A DNA stretch of 64,000 nucleotides from Xanthomonas floridensis (GCF_001642575.1 NZ_LXNG01000017.1:50986-114985), one strand, 5' to 3'. Shown: positions 9,305 to 18,079, counted from the first letter of the stretch. Made by a program: numbers and translations. The notes: generated from the sequence alone by a model not told the origin.

Positions 9305-9640
9305 TCACCAATCCCGATAGCGCTGCTGCCGAAACCACAGCGTCCCCAGCCACTTGGTTCCGGCCGTGACCGGCAGCCCGGCGTGGAGCGAATCCGGATC
9401 GGGGCGGCCGTCGGGGTGGAGATGGTCGAAGCACACCAAGGGAATGGCAGGCAATTGCACTTCCAGGCGGCCAGGTGGGGCTCCGTCTGGCCTGGTGTCT
9501 TGCCCGTAAACCGCCGCTGCAGGCAGCGTGCGGCGGTCAGACAAAGATCCTGGAAGTTGTACACGACGTTGGCGCCTGGTGCACGGCACCGCAAGCACCT
9601 CGGCGACAGACATGCGCAGTTCCCAAGCGCATCGCCACGT
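9305..9640 (-). pseudogene. Remnant of a prolyl-4-hydroxylase-like 2OG-Fe(II) oxygenase
   Basis: The last 45 or so codons of this frame read LEVQLPAIPLVCFDHLHPDG then RPDPDSLHAGLPVTAGTKWL and end RYRDW-stop. This is the C-terminus of P4Hc-type oxygenases, with the distal iron His and the 2-oxoglutarate-binding Lys. Just upstream, GQTEPHLA (a match to the usual GGQTEFPxL) is in a different frame, so a frameshift separates the pieces. No N-terminal half with the HxD motif or a start can be found before the neighbouring metallopeptidase gene. It therefore looks like a truncated and frameshifted gene. The 5' boundary is approximate. Confidence 0.5.
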
Positions 9641-9648
9641 GGTGGAAG

Positions 9649-10176
9649 TCAGCCGTCGGATTCCATGGCCAGATGGGTCAGGTACAACCGCAGATCGAAT
9701 TCCAGCTGGTGGTAATCCGGGCGCATGTGGTGACACAGTTGGTAGAAGGCCTTGTTGTGGTCGGCCTCTTTCAGGTGCGCCAGCTCGTGGGCCACGATCA
9801 TGTGCAGGAAGGGTTCGGGCGCGTCGCGAAACACCGAGGCAATGCGGATTTCGCGGCTGGCCTTGAGTCGGCCGCCGTGGACGCGCGAGATGGCGGTATG
9901 CGTGCCCAGTGCGTGCTTCACCACCTGCAGGTGGTTGTCGTAGACGGCCTTGTGCAAGGTCGGAGAGGAGCGCATGTAACGCTCCTTCATGGCCTTGACG
10001 TAGTCATACAGGTGGCGATCGGTGCGGATGGAGTGCCGCTCTGGATAGCGCTGTGCCAGTACCGCGGCAAGCTTGTCCTGCGCAATCAATTCGCGCACCT
10101 GATCCAGGACAGCGGGTGGGTAACCGGTGAGGTAGCGAAGGGTGTCCATGGCGATCGGATGCGGCGAGAACCGCAT
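9649..10176 (-). CDS. YgjP-like zinc metallopeptidase domain protein
   Basis: 175 aa. The C-terminal half carries HELAHLKEADHNKAFYQLCH, an HExxH motif followed at the expected distance by a third His. This is the signature of the YgjP/DUF45 M48-related group. Substrate unknown. An alternative start at 10149 (MDTLRY) is equally plausible. It is followed directly by the oxygenase remnant; no operon partner is evident. Confidence 0.78.
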   Translation of the reverse strand: MRFSPHPIAMDTLRYLTGYPPAVLDQVRELIAQDKLAAVLAQRYPERHSIRTDRHLYDYVKAMKERYMRSSPTLHKAVYDNHLQVVKHALGTHTAISRVHGGRLKASREIRIASVFRDAPEPFLHMIVAHELAHLKEADHNKAFYQLCHHMRPDYHQLEFDLRLYLTHLAMESDG

Positions 10177-10603
10177 GATCGCCGATGCGGGCAGGACTGG
10201 CGACTGTTCCGATGGGATGCTCGCCAGCAGTGAACCTCAGCCGATGGCGGGAATGTGGATGTTGTTGAGGCGGCCATGACGGTCGCAAAAGCCGTCGTGA
10301 GGTGGCAGGCGCGCGGCTCGTTGCGCGGAGCGTTTTCTGTCAGCTGAGTGCAGCGTTCAACAGCGGGCGCTATCCAACGATCCAACCAGTGTAGGGCGAC
10401 AGCACGGCTTCAGTGGCGTGGCTATGTGCCTGCGGGCTGGCACTGCTGCGTCAGTCCGGGGTGATGGACGTGTGCCAGCGTGTGTCATGCGTATTCACGA
10501 ATGCGGCACATCCGGATGGGTAGCGTGCAGCGCATGTTTTGCGGCGACGTGCCGCGAACACACGATTGAACGATTGCATTGTGTCGAACTAGGAGACAAC
10601 AAC
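10177..10603. other. Gene-free interval between divergent genes
   Basis: 427 nt separate the metallopeptidase start from the DUF1328 gene. No frame has a convincing start, domain or codon bias. It probably holds the two divergent promoters. The only clear signal is the AGGAGA ribosome site at 10591-10596 ahead of the DUF1328 gene. Confidence 0.5.
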
Positions 10604-10777
10604 ATGATCAAGTGGGCCATTATCTTCGCCATCATCGGACTGATTGCCGGTGCGCTTGGATTTGGTGGGATGGCAGGCGCCGCGATGGGCATTGCCAAGT
10701 TCCTGTTCTGGGCCGGCATCATCATTGCCATCGTGCTGTTCGTGCTGGGCATGACGATCGCCAAGAAGGTGACCTGA
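10604..10777 (+). CDS. DUF1328 (YtjA-like) small membrane protein
   Basis: 57 aa: two hydrophobic helices (about 3-28 and 33-52) joined by a Gly/Ala/Met-rich turn, ending in AKKVT. This is the DUF1328/YtjA pattern found widely in proteobacteria and often linked to stress or stationary phase. A strong ribosome site (AGGAGA, 7 nt spacing) and a perfect terminator downstream show a well-defined monocistronic unit. The biochemical function is not known. Confidence 0.85.
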   Translation: MIKWAIIFAIIGLIAGALGFGGMAGAAMGIAKFLFWAGIIIAIVLFVLGMTIAKKVT

Positions 10778-10830
10778 GGCGGCTTGCAGATCCTCGCGAA
10801 GGCATCTCTCAACGAGTGCCATGCAGCCAG

Positions 10831-10859
10831 AAAGAGCGGCCATTGGCCGCTCTTTTTTT
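10831..10859 (+). terminator. Rho-independent terminator
   Basis: An 11-bp perfect stem (AAAGAGCGGCC / GGCCGCTCTTT) with an ATT loop and a run of eight T, about 50 nt after the DUF1328 stop. Confidence 0.9.
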
Positions 10860-10938
10860 GTACGTGATTCCCCGGCTGCGGTGCCGCAGGCGGCCGCAAC
10901 CGTAGTTGGTGGCCGCAGATTGCCGTTCTGACCTGCCG

Positions 10939-11193
10939 TCAGACGCCGGTGTTGTCGGCCGCGGTATGCAGCGCGATGTTGAGCTGATCGATGGTCACGA
11001 TCCAGTCGGCATCGTCGAGGCGTTCTTCACGCAGCAACTGCGCCTGTGCCGGCGTCCAGAACGGTGCCTCCTCCAGTCGCATCTCGCCCGGCAGCGGCGA
11101 ATGTTCGGCGATGAAAGTGCGAATACTCGCCTCGTCTGACGGAAGGCCAAGCTGGGCGAACAATTCCGAGAACGGGTGAACGGGGTGTTCCAT
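10939..11193 (-). CDS. DUF2789 family protein
   Basis: 84 aa, cytoplasmic, with the characteristic opening of a short His/Pro segment followed by SELFAQLGLPSD, then WTPAQAQLLREERLDDADW. This matches the DUF2789 family, whose members are about 75-85 aa and uncharacterised. It is convergent with the DUF1328 gene and divergent from the DksA-type zinc-finger gene. An AAGGAG-like ribosome site precedes the ATG. Confidence 0.78.
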   Translation of the reverse strand: MEHPVHPFSELFAQLGLPSDEASIRTFIAEHSPLPGEMRLEEAPFWTPAQAQLLREERLDDADWIVTIDQLNIALHTAADNTGV

Positions 11194-11324
11194 TGCAACT
11201 CCTTTGTAGGTGCAGACGATCGGATGTTAGAGCACGCAGTTTGAGGGCACTGTGCACGCCCGGCTTGGATTTGCCTGCGCCGATGACCATATTGGCAGCC
11301 TGACCAGCGAAGGGTGAGACCACC

Positions 11325-11591
11325 ATGGCAACCGGATGGGCGGGTGATGGAGCGGTGCAGGACCAGATCGATGCCACCGTCGAGGATGCAATCAAGCGCG
11401 CGCGGAGCCAGTTGCACCAGGGGCCGAGCCTGACGCACTGCGAGGACTGCGACGCACCGATCCCAGAAGCGCGTCGTAAGGCCGTGCCGGGCGTGCACCT
11501 ATGCGTGACCTGCCAGGAAATGCATGATCAGGAGCACGGCGCGCAGAGCGGCTTCAACCGCCGTGGCAGCAAGGACAGTCAGCTGCGCTGA
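11325..11591 (+). CDS. DksA/TraR C4-type zinc-finger protein
   Basis: 88 aa. A helical N-terminal part is followed by CEDC, a 17-residue connector containing IPEARRKAVPG, and CVTC: the four-Cys zinc finger of the DksA/TraR family in its short (YbiI-like) form. It lacks most of the DksA coiled coil, though some acidic residues remain near the N-terminus. Short members may bind RNA polymerase in the secondary channel like TraR; whether this one does is unknown. Confidence 0.85.
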   Translation: MATGWAGDGAVQDQIDATVEDAIKRARSQLHQGPSLTHCEDCDAPIPEARRKAVPGVHLCVTCQEMHDQEHGAQSGFNRRGSKDSQLR

Positions 11592-11740
11592 CCGGGCTGG
11601 TGGCCTGTCCGTCAGCGTGCGGGCGACGCCGTGTTGTGCGAACGAAGCAGGCTATACCTTGGTACGCGCATGCGACAAAGCGCCGATCTACATGGCGCCA
11701 CAGCTGGCGTGGCACGCCCGCCGCGTGAGCTGCTGCGCCG

Positions 11741-12337
11741 TTAGCTTGCGTTGAAGCCGCTGCTCTCGCGCCAACGACGCGTCGTACGCTGGAAGAACAG
11801 GCTGTTGGGTACCTGCAGCACGCTGCCGGCGTGGTCGCCGGTTTCTTCCAGCGTCGTGTAGATCACGTTGATATCAATCACGCGCCCTTTCAGCCCCGGT
11901 TTGTCGCCCCCTTCGAGCAATTCGATATGGTCGTGCAGCCGGAATGGGCGGGTGGTGATGATCAGGAATGTGCAGAAGATGTTGGACAGCACACTCCACG
12001 CAGCGAAGAATGCGACCGCGCCAACCGCTGCAAAGCTGGTGAAGGCTGTCCACAGCACGGCGGTCGAGACCCCGAGTACATGCAGCGCAATCAGGACCGC
12101 GCTGAGCGAAATCACGAAGCTTCCGACGCGGCGAATACCAATCGTAATCTCGGCCGGGACGCTGTAATGCGCACAGATGCGCCGTAAGAGTTGGCGCAGC
12201 AGTAACCGGGTCAACGCTGCGACCGCGAGGATCATGACGATCTTGATCGTTGGCACCGCCACCGCCAGCCATTCCGGATTCCAGTGCGGCAACAGGCTAC
12301 GGATCATGGCGGGCAAGGCTTCGGACGCGGACATCAC
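11741..12337 (-). CDS. Small mechanosensitive-channel (MscS-like) protein
   Basis: 198 aa. Three hydrophobic helices (about 25-45, 68-88, 92-118) precede a beta domain. The third helix has the Gly/Ala pattern of the MscS pore (TSFAAVGAVAFFAAWSVLSN), followed by TTRPFRLHDHIEL, the start of the MscS beta domain. It is shorter than MscS (about 286 aa) and lacks most of the C-terminal cytoplasmic alpha/beta vestibule, stopping after the beta domain. Such truncated MscS homologues are common. A role in osmotic adaptation is likely but gating is unproven. Confidence 0.82.
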   Translation of the reverse strand: MMSASEALPAMIRSLLPHWNPEWLAVAVPTIKIVMILAVAALTRLLLRQLLRRICAHYSVPAEITIGIRRVGSFVISLSAVLIALHVLGVSTAVLWTAFTSFAAVGAVAFFAAWSVLSNIFCTFLIITTRPFRLHDHIELLEGGDKPGLKGRVIDINVIYTTLEETGDHAGSVLQVPNSLFFQRTTRRWRESSGFNAS

Positions 12338-13208
12338 TGCATGGGAAAGCGGGACAGGGGCCTAGTGTAACGTGCGACTTCCGCCCACCAGGAGCAGGAA
12401 CTAAATGCGCGCTCATCCAGGCCGGCAAGATGCCCGCCGCTATCGGCCTACGTAAGGCGTTGCGATGCGTGGTCGACGCTTTCCAGCTGACCTTGCAACC
12501 CAGCGCTGCGAGCGTATCGATCCAGGCCCATGCGAAAGGCATTCGCGGGCAATCCGGGCGCCTCGTGCGTCAATCACGGCGCGGTCGCCGTGCGCAGTGC
12601 TGATGCGCGCCGTGGCTGCACTGCGGCCAGGTCGGCGATCACGCTGCAATGCATGCGGCTGCAACGGGTGGTGAAGGCAGGTCTTGCGGTTCAATGCCGG
12701 TGGCGCAGGCCAGGGGCAGCCAGCCTGACCAGGCGCTGCCAGGTCTGCTCGACGGAACGGACCGGTATCCATGCAGCCGGGCCCTCCGCGCCAATGCAGG
12801 AGGGCTTCGGCCACGTTGTGCGACGCAGGCACAGTTCGATACGGGTGGATGTCAGTGTGAGCTGTACCGCGTCCAGCGGCAGGGCGGATGTGCAGTGGCT
12901 GGGGGAGCACAAGGCCAGAATCAGGCCGAGCAGGTGCGACATGACGATCTCCAGCGTGGACCAGGCACTGCCAGCACGAAAGGAGCAGGCAGCGTGCGGC
13001 GCAGCAGCGCCGTTGCAGGCTTGGATGCGCCAACCGCCGAAAAGGTTTAGAGCGCAATCTGCACTGCGCTCCAGCGGGCGCGGCAGGGCGGGCATGGGAT
13101 CGATGCAACGCCAGTCCAACCCTGCAGTGGCACGCTGCACTTGAGGCGCGAGTGCAAAAAAATCTGCCGAGAGTTAAACCTTTGCGCCGTCAGGCGCATC
13201 CAACTGGC
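12338..13208. other. Long interval with few coding signs
   Basis: 870 nt between the MscS-like gene and the sigma-factor gene. Frames are open by GC bias but none gives a recognisable family. The only candidate is the 83-codon frame at 12691-12942. The right end must hold the sigma-factor promoter: GTTAAACCTTTGCGCCGTC at about 13173-13191 is AT-richer than its surroundings and could be part of it. I cannot assign -35 and -10 boxes with confidence. Confidence 0.4.
12691..12942 (-). CDS. Possible small exported protein, doubtful
   Basis: 83 codons starting at 12942, with a GGAGA-like ribosome site 8 nt upstream. The N-terminus is hydrophobic (MSHLLGLILALCSPSHCTSA) and could be a signal peptide, followed by LPLDAVQLTLTSTRIELC with three or four Cys in the mature part. 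No family is recognised. GC at third positions is only moderately raised, and the other frames nearby are equally open, so it could be a decayed gene or chance. Confidence 0.3.
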   Translation of the reverse strand: MSHLLGLILALCSPSHCTSALPLDAVQLTLTSTRIELCLRRTTWPKPSCIGAEGPAAWIPVRSVEQTWQRLVRLAAPGLRHRH

Positions 13209-13799
13209 ATGCTCGACATCTCCGTGCCCATCGACCGACCATCGCCCGGCGCCACCTCCACCGACCGCGACGACGCGACGTTGGCGCGCGCGGCGGCGGC
13301 AGGGGAGCGCGCGGCTTACGAGGTGATCTATCGCCGGCATTCACCGCGGTTATATGCGCTGGTCTGGCGCCTGTGTGGCGGCAACGCCGCGCGCGCGGAC
13401 GACGTGTTGCAGGAGACCTTCATCGCGGCGTGGAAGGCCCTGCCGCAGTTCCGTTTCCAGTGCGCGCTGGGTACCTGGCTGCACCGTCTGGCCGTCAATA
13501 CCGCGCTGATGGAATTGCGTGCGCATGCGGCCTCCGGCCACCCTGTCGTGGACGATGCCGATGGCGAGATCCTGGCGGCGGTGCCCGACGCTGCGCGGTG
13601 CCAGTCGACCCGGATGGACCTGGAGCGGGCGCTGGAAACCCTGCCACCACGCGCCCGTGCAGTGCTGGTGCTGCACGATATCGAAGGCTGGAAACACCAG
13701 GAGATTGCCGACCAGCTACAGATGGCGGTCGGCAGTTCCAAGGCACAACTGCATCGTGCGCGCGGCCTGCTACGCGCGCGGCTGGGAGAACCCGCATGA
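13209..13799 (+). CDS. ECF-family sigma-70 factor
   Basis: 196 aa from the ATG at 13209; a start at 13152 would add an unrelated basic stretch. Region 2 is clear (VIYRRHSPRLYALVWRLCG, then DDVLQETFIAAWKALPQF), as is region 4 (LPPRARAVLVLHDIEGWKHQ with a helix-turn-helix around HQEIADQLQMAVGSSKAQLH). Regions 1 and 3 are absent, as in ECF factors. Its stop overlaps the start of an anti-sigma gene as ATGA, so the two are coupled. The target promoters are unknown; autoregulation is usual for such pairs. Confidence 0.9.
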   Translation: MLDISVPIDRPSPGATSTDRDDATLARAAAAGERAAYEVIYRRHSPRLYALVWRLCGGNAARADDVLQETFIAAWKALPQFRFQCALGTWLHRLAVNTALMELRAHAASGHPVVDDADGEILAAVPDAARCQSTRMDLERALETLPPRARAVLVLHDIEGWKHQEIADQLQMAVGSSKAQLHRARGLLRARLGEPA

Positions 13800-14317
13800 C
13801 CCATGAGTCGCATGACCACAACGAGGTTGCGGACGCTGCATTGCGCGCGCGCCTGCGGGCCTTGCCGCAGCAGCGCCTGCCACCTGCGCAGGTGTGGGAA
13901 CGCATCGCTCCCGCGTTGGGGCCGCAGCCCGGCGCCGCTGCGCTGCGGGCGCAGCGCAGGCGGAGCTGGTCAATACCGGCACTCGGCGTGGCACTGGCCG
14001 CGGCGGTGGCCTTGATTGCAGTCGTGCCCGGCATCCACCGGTCGGCGCCACCGCCCGCACAGCCGGCGCTGGTGCTGCAGGCGCAGGCGATGGCTGGGCA
14101 ATACCAGCAGGCCATGGCGGAATTTCCGCGGCAGCAGGTACCGGCAGAGCTGCGGCCTGCGCTGGACGAGCTGGATCACAGTGCCCGGAGCATTCATGCC
14201 GCCATCGTGCAGAGCCCGCGTTCGGCCTTTTTGTTGTCGCAGCTGCAGCGTACCTACGCCAAGCGGCTGCAGTTGACCCGTCTCGCCTTGCAAGGCGAGG
14301 CGTCCTTCCCGAGTTGA
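13796..14317 (+). CDS. Putative membrane anti-sigma factor
   Basis: 173 aa. A cytoplasmic N-terminal part of about 60 residues contains an RLRALPQQRLPPAQVWERI helix. One membrane helix follows (about 62-82, IPALGVALAAAVALIAVVPG), then a periplasmic helical part. No zinc-binding HxxxCxxC is visible, so it is not a ZAS-type anti-sigma. Topology, the 4-nt overlap with the sigma gene and the location support the role. The periplasmic part is Gln/Ala-rich and may sense envelope state. Confidence 0.72.
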   Translation: MTHESHDHNEVADAALRARLRALPQQRLPPAQVWERIAPALGPQPGAAALRAQRRRSWSIPALGVALAAAVALIAVVPGIHRSAPPPAQPALVLQAQAMAGQYQQAMAEFPRQQVPAELRPALDELDHSARSIHAAIVQSPRSAFLLSQLQRTYAKRLQLTRLALQGEASFPS

Positions 14318-14322
14318 GGAGC

Positions 14323-15213
14323 ATGCCCATGCGCTACGCCACCATTTCCCTGCTGCTGTTGGCCGCGTTCTGCGCTGCGCCTGCGGCAGCGCAGACCGCC
14401 GTGAATCAGAGTCATCCGCTGGCGCGCGGAGGGCGCGTGGAACTGGAAAACATTGCCGGCAAGATCCGCGTACGCGGCTGGGACCGCGACGAAGTGACGC
14501 TGACCGGGACCCTGGGCGAGGGCCAGCGGCTGGATGTGGACGCTAGCTCGAACCGGCTGCAGTTCGAGGTGATCTACCCGCGTAATAGCCGCAACGGCCG
14601 GGGCGCGCAGCTGGAGTTGCGCGTGCCGCGCGGCGCCTTGTTGCAGGTGGATGCGGTCAGTGCCTCGGTCGATGTGGATCAGGTCGACCTGGCGACGCTG
14701 CAGCTCAAGTCCGTCAGTGGCGATGTGGTCGCCAGCGGGCGCGCCAAGGAGACGCACCTGGAAACGGTCAGCGGGCAGCTGCGCAGCACGGTGAACAGTG
14801 CGCGGGTGACCTTGGGGACGGTCAGCGGGGAGATCGACGCGCAGGCGGGTGCCAGCGGCATGGTGTCGGTCGAATCGGTGTCCGGTCAGATCCGGATCGG
14901 CGCCGGCCAGGTGTCGCAGTTGCGCTCGGAAAGCGTGTCGGGCGCGACCGCAGTGACAGTGGCCGGGCTGGCGCCGGGCGGCAGCATTTCTGCAGAAAGC
15001 GTGAGCGGCACGATCACGCTGGGGGTGCCGCGCAACGTGTCGGCAGCGCTGGACGTGGACGTGTTCAGCGGCGACATCCGCTCGGTGGCCGGCAAGGTCG
15101 AGCGCCCCGAGTATGGCCCCGGCAAGCACCTGCGCACCACGCTGGGGGGCGGCAATGGCGACATCAAGCTGGAGTCGCACTCGGGCTCGGTGCGCATCGA
15201 CTACAACAACTGA
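14323..15213 (+). CDS. Exported DUF4097 beta-helix protein
   Basis: 296 aa. Signal peptide with AAPAAAQT cleavage region (about residue 24). The mature part begins with a RGGRVELENIAGKIRVRGWD segment typical of DUF4097 (adhesin-like), followed by repeated short strands marked by VSG: LKSVSGDVV, LETVSGQLR, LGTVSGEID, VESVSGQIR, SESVSGT. These should stack as a beta-solenoid. It starts 5 nt after the anti-sigma stop, so it is the third gene of the sigma operon and a likely output or sensor at the cell surface. Confidence 0.83.
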   Translation: MPMRYATISLLLLAAFCAAPAAAQTAVNQSHPLARGGRVELENIAGKIRVRGWDRDEVTLTGTLGEGQRLDVDASSNRLQFEVIYPRNSRNGRGAQLELRVPRGALLQVDAVSASVDVDQVDLATLQLKSVSGDVVASGRAKETHLETVSGQLRSTVNSARVTLGTVSGEIDAQAGASGMVSVESVSGQIRIGAGQVSQLRSESVSGATAVTVAGLAPGGSISAESVSGTITLGVPRNVSAALDVDVFSGDIRSVAGKVERPEYGPGKHLRTTLGGGNGDIKLESHSGSVRIDYNN

Positions 15214-15232
15214 GCTGCGGCAACCAGGCCTG

Positions 15233-15264
15233 CAAAACAAACGTGCCACCTTGCGGTGGCACGT
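15233..15264 (-). terminator. Terminator (minus strand)
   Basis: A 10-bp perfect stem ACGTGCCACC / GGTGGCACGT with a 4-nt loop. On the minus strand it is followed by TTTGTTTTG, so it mainly serves the small gene ending at 15349; the stem may also end the DUF4097 transcript on the plus strand. Confidence 0.72.
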
Positions 15265-15348
15265 CGGTGAAACACTTCAAGGCAACCCTTGCAGGCAACT
15301 GCCGGTCTGCTCGCCGCACGGCGGGGGCAGACGACAGCAGCGTGCCGC

Positions 15349-15534
15349 TTAGCCGATCTTGTCGCCATCGTTGCGCGCGGGGCCGAAGTTGGTGGTGAGC
15401 ACTTCGATCCGGCCGCCGGTCTTGCGGAACGCGGCAATGTCGGCAGCGATGCGCTCACGACTGAGCGGCTGCGACTTGCCTTCGCTGCGAGCGATGCTGG
15501 GCTGGGATTTCTGCTTGGTCGCGGGACGTGCCAT
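15349..15534 (-). CDS. Small basic conserved-type hypothetical protein
   Basis: 61 aa. The ATG at 15534 has a perfect AGGAGG ribosome site 5 nt upstream, which decides the start over the longer frame. The protein is basic at its N-terminus (MARPATKQKSQP), then has a helix (RERIAADIAAFRKTG) and a short strand (RIEVLTTNF). No family is recognised. The strong ribosome site and terminator argue for a real, well-expressed gene. Confidence 0.68.
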   Translation of the reverse strand: MARPATKQKSQPSIARSEGKSQPLSRERIAADIAAFRKTGGRIEVLTTNFGPARNDGDKIG

Positions 15535-15723
15535 GTGGCCTCCTGTAGCGGGGAAGTGCAATGACACCGCGTGCGGCAAGGGTGGCGCGCGCGTGAAGCG
15601 GTGTCGAGAAGTGCGATCGCGTTCGGTGCGCAATCGCGGCGGCACGGCGTGCGTGCCTTGCAGGCATGACGGCGGAGCGTCAGGCAGCAACCGTGCATTA
15701 TACGAGCTGATTGGCGACTTTTG

Positions 15724-17100
15724 TTAACCGTCCGATGGACGGGCGCCGCCTGCCGCCGCCCAGGCCAGGCCTTGCACGACCCCGAACGACGGATCTCCCT
15801 GCACCATGCGCGATTCCGGGAAAGCGGCCGCCACCGCGTCGCGCAGATAGCCGGCGCGCGACATGCCGCCAGTCAGGAACAGGGTGGCCGGCGGCGCGGC
15901 CATGTCGGCGCGCACCTGCGCCAGCAGCGCTTCCAGCTCGCGCAGATAGCTGGAGGCGGACGCAACCAGCGCATCGGCCTGCACGTCCACCTGTAGCCCG
16001 CGTTCGATGAAATCCAGTGCCGTGTGGTGCTGGTCGGCTTCGCTGAGCGCAATCTTGCAGGCTTCCACGTGGCGATACAGGCGCGCGGTATTGCCGGTGT
16101 CCTGCAGCGCCTTCAGGCGCGTATCGAACGGGGCCGGGGCGTCCTGATAGTTGTGCAGGCGGAACTCGCGCTGGCGCGTCATGTCCTGCACCATCGCCGC
16201 TTCCACGTAATGGTGGGCCGGCACGCGGGTGGTGCCGCGGCCGAACAGCGGCATGTAGCTGGCAAGGCTGAGCGCCAGATCGATATCGGTCCCACCGCGC
16301 GCGATGCCCCAGGCGCGGTGCACCTGCGGCGCGGTGCTGCCACCGACGCTGGCATGCGCAATATCGGTGGTACCGCCACCGATATCGACCACTACGGTCT
16401 CGTGCCGGCTGTCGTGGCTGACGTGGTAATGCATCGCCGCGGCAGCGGGTTCTTCGAGAAACTCCACGCTGTCGAAGCCGGCGGCGATGGCGGCGGTCTG
16501 CAGGATATCCAGCGCCTGTGCATTGCCTGCATCACCGATCGAACTGCGGAACTGCACCGGACGACCGAGCACGGCGGCGCGGATATTGATGTCGAACTGA
16601 CGCGAGGCAGTGAGACGGATATGTTCCAGCACGTGCGTGGCGATGCCGGTAATGGTCTGGCGCGCACGCGGATGCAGGTTGTAGCCCAGCATCGACTTGG
16701 GGCTCTGCACCAGATTGCCTTCGCCTTCGAGAAAGTAGGCGTCCAGCGCCTCGTCCCCGTAGACCGCATTCTGCAGCAGTGCCGCCGAACTCCGCGGCTC
16801 GCGCACCTGCTGCTCCATCCATTGGCGGCGCACGACACGCAGCGCATCGCGCCGCAGGCTGTCGGGATTGGAAGCGCGCCCGGCAGCGGTGGCGTCGCGA
16901 CGCGCGGAATCGATCAGGCGCTCCATCTCGTATTCCAGCGCCGGTGTCAGGCTGAAATCCTCCGGGTCGCGCATGGTCTCGGGAAAGTAGACCGTGGTGC
17001 GGAACTGCAAGGCCTCGCCGAAGCGCACCGGCTCCACCTGGCCGTCGACGATTGCCGCAGCGGCGGAGTTGCTGGTACCAAAGTCGATGCCGAGTTTCAT
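15724..17100 (-). CDS. yegD: Hsp70-family chaperone (YegD-like)
   Basis: 458 aa. The actin-like ATPase fold is intact: phosphate-1 motif GIDFGTSNSA at the N-terminus, phosphate-2 VVVDIGGGTTDIA, and adenosine motif FLTGGMSRAGYLRDAV near the C-terminus. The usual Hsp70 peptide-binding domain and lid are absent; length and motifs match the YegD/DnaK-like group. Cytoplasmic. No DnaJ or GrpE neighbour is present. Its client range is unknown. The gene is monocistronic. Confidence 0.88.
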   Translation of the reverse strand: MKLGIDFGTSNSAAAAIVDGQVEPVRFGEALQFRTTVYFPETMRDPEDFSLTPALEYEMERLIDSARRDATAAGRASNPDSLRRDALRVVRRQWMEQQVREPRSSAALLQNAVYGDEALDAYFLEGEGNLVQSPKSMLGYNLHPRARQTITGIATHVLEHIRLTASRQFDINIRAAVLGRPVQFRSSIGDAGNAQALDILQTAAIAAGFDSVEFLEEPAAAAMHYHVSHDSRHETVVVDIGGGTTDIAHASVGGSTAPQVHRAWGIARGGTDIDLALSLASYMPLFGRGTTRVPAHHYVEAAMVQDMTRQREFRLHNYQDAPAPFDTRLKALQDTGNTARLYRHVEACKIALSEADQHHTALDFIERGLQVDVQADALVASASSYLRELEALLAQVRADMAAPPATLFLTGGMSRAGYLRDAVAAAFPESRMVQGDPSFGVVQGLAWAAAGGARPSDG

Positions 17101-17236
17101 GCGCAGCTGCCTGGGAACGGGCCGCGCACTTTACTACGGCGGCCACATCGGCCGTCCAGGCTGGCGTGCCTGAACGGCGTTCCCAGACGAAGTAGGGTCA
17201 ACCCTGCCATATGCCGACGGCACATGGCTGTTGGCC

Positions 17237-17710
17237 TCAGGCGGCGACGTCGTCGACGTGGCCCTGGTTCAACTCGTCGGGGGTGGCTTCGCGCACCTGC
17301 ACCACTTCCACTGCGAAATGCAGGGTCTGCCCGGCGAGCGGGTGGTTACCGTCCACGGTGACCTGCTCGGGGCCGACCTCGGTCACGGTGACCAGCACTG
17401 GACCCTGCTGCGTCCGTGCCTCGAACTGGACACCCGGCACCACGTCAACATCGGTCGGGAAGGCGTCGCGCGGCACATGCTGGATCAGCTGCTCATGGCG
17501 TGGGCCATAGCCTTGTTCCGGGGCGACATCGGCAGTGAGCGTGTCGCCGGCTTGCCTGCCGTCCAGCGCCTGCTCCAGGCCGGAAACGATATTGCCGGCA
17601 CCATGCAGGTAGCTCAGCGGCGTGTCCGGCGTGGAACGGTCCAGTACCTGGCCGCTGTCGTCGGAAAGGGTGTAATGAATGGTCGCAACGCGACCCTGGC
17701 TGATTTCCAT
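17237..17710 (-). CDS. slyD: FKBP-type peptidyl-prolyl isomerase SlyD
   Basis: 157 aa. FKBP halves (residues 1-70 and about 120-145) flank the insert-in-flap chaperone domain (about 71-118), the SlyD architecture. Recognisable motifs are TIHYTLSDDSGQVLDRS, PLSYLHGAGNIVSGLEQAL and the IF segment EQGYGPRHEQLIQHV. The His/Cys-rich metal-binding tail of E. coli SlyD is missing: the chain ends VDDVAA. It should keep isomerase and chaperone activity but not the nickel-delivery tail. Confidence 0.9.
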   Translation of the reverse strand: MEISQGRVATIHYTLSDDSGQVLDRSTPDTPLSYLHGAGNIVSGLEQALDGRQAGDTLTADVAPEQGYGPRHEQLIQHVPRDAFPTDVDVVPGVQFEARTQQGPVLVTVTEVGPEQVTVDGNHPLAGQTLHFAVEVVQVREATPDELNQGHVDDVAA

Positions 17711-18079
17711 TGGAAACCTCCATGAGGGGGATCAAGGGGAGTGCACCGGCTGATTCACGATGCGAAGAGATGCTGCAGCCACACCGTAGGCAATCGGGCT
17801 GCATCATGCAACCGCTGCCGGAGCGGCTATTGGGCCGAGGATCAGCTTGGTGGAAACGCGCATGTCGGCCGCACTGCCCAATGACGCTGCACACGTACGC
17901 TGCGCGCAAGACATGCAGGATGTAGCGGTGTGAGCGGTCATCAGGCATGGCGTAGCGTGCCGGCTGCGATCAGGCGCGCTGATGTGAGGCGATGCCACGC
18001 CCACCGCAGGTAGAGTAGATCCTGCAGAAACGCGCCAAGCGCGCCGGTCAGCGTCGCAGTGCACGGGTGTCGATGCCGC
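17711..18079. other. Gene-free interval
   Basis: 369 nt between slyD and the cation transporter gene. Open frames are short and without recognisable content. It probably holds the slyD promoter; I see no terminator or repeat. Confidence 0.45.
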
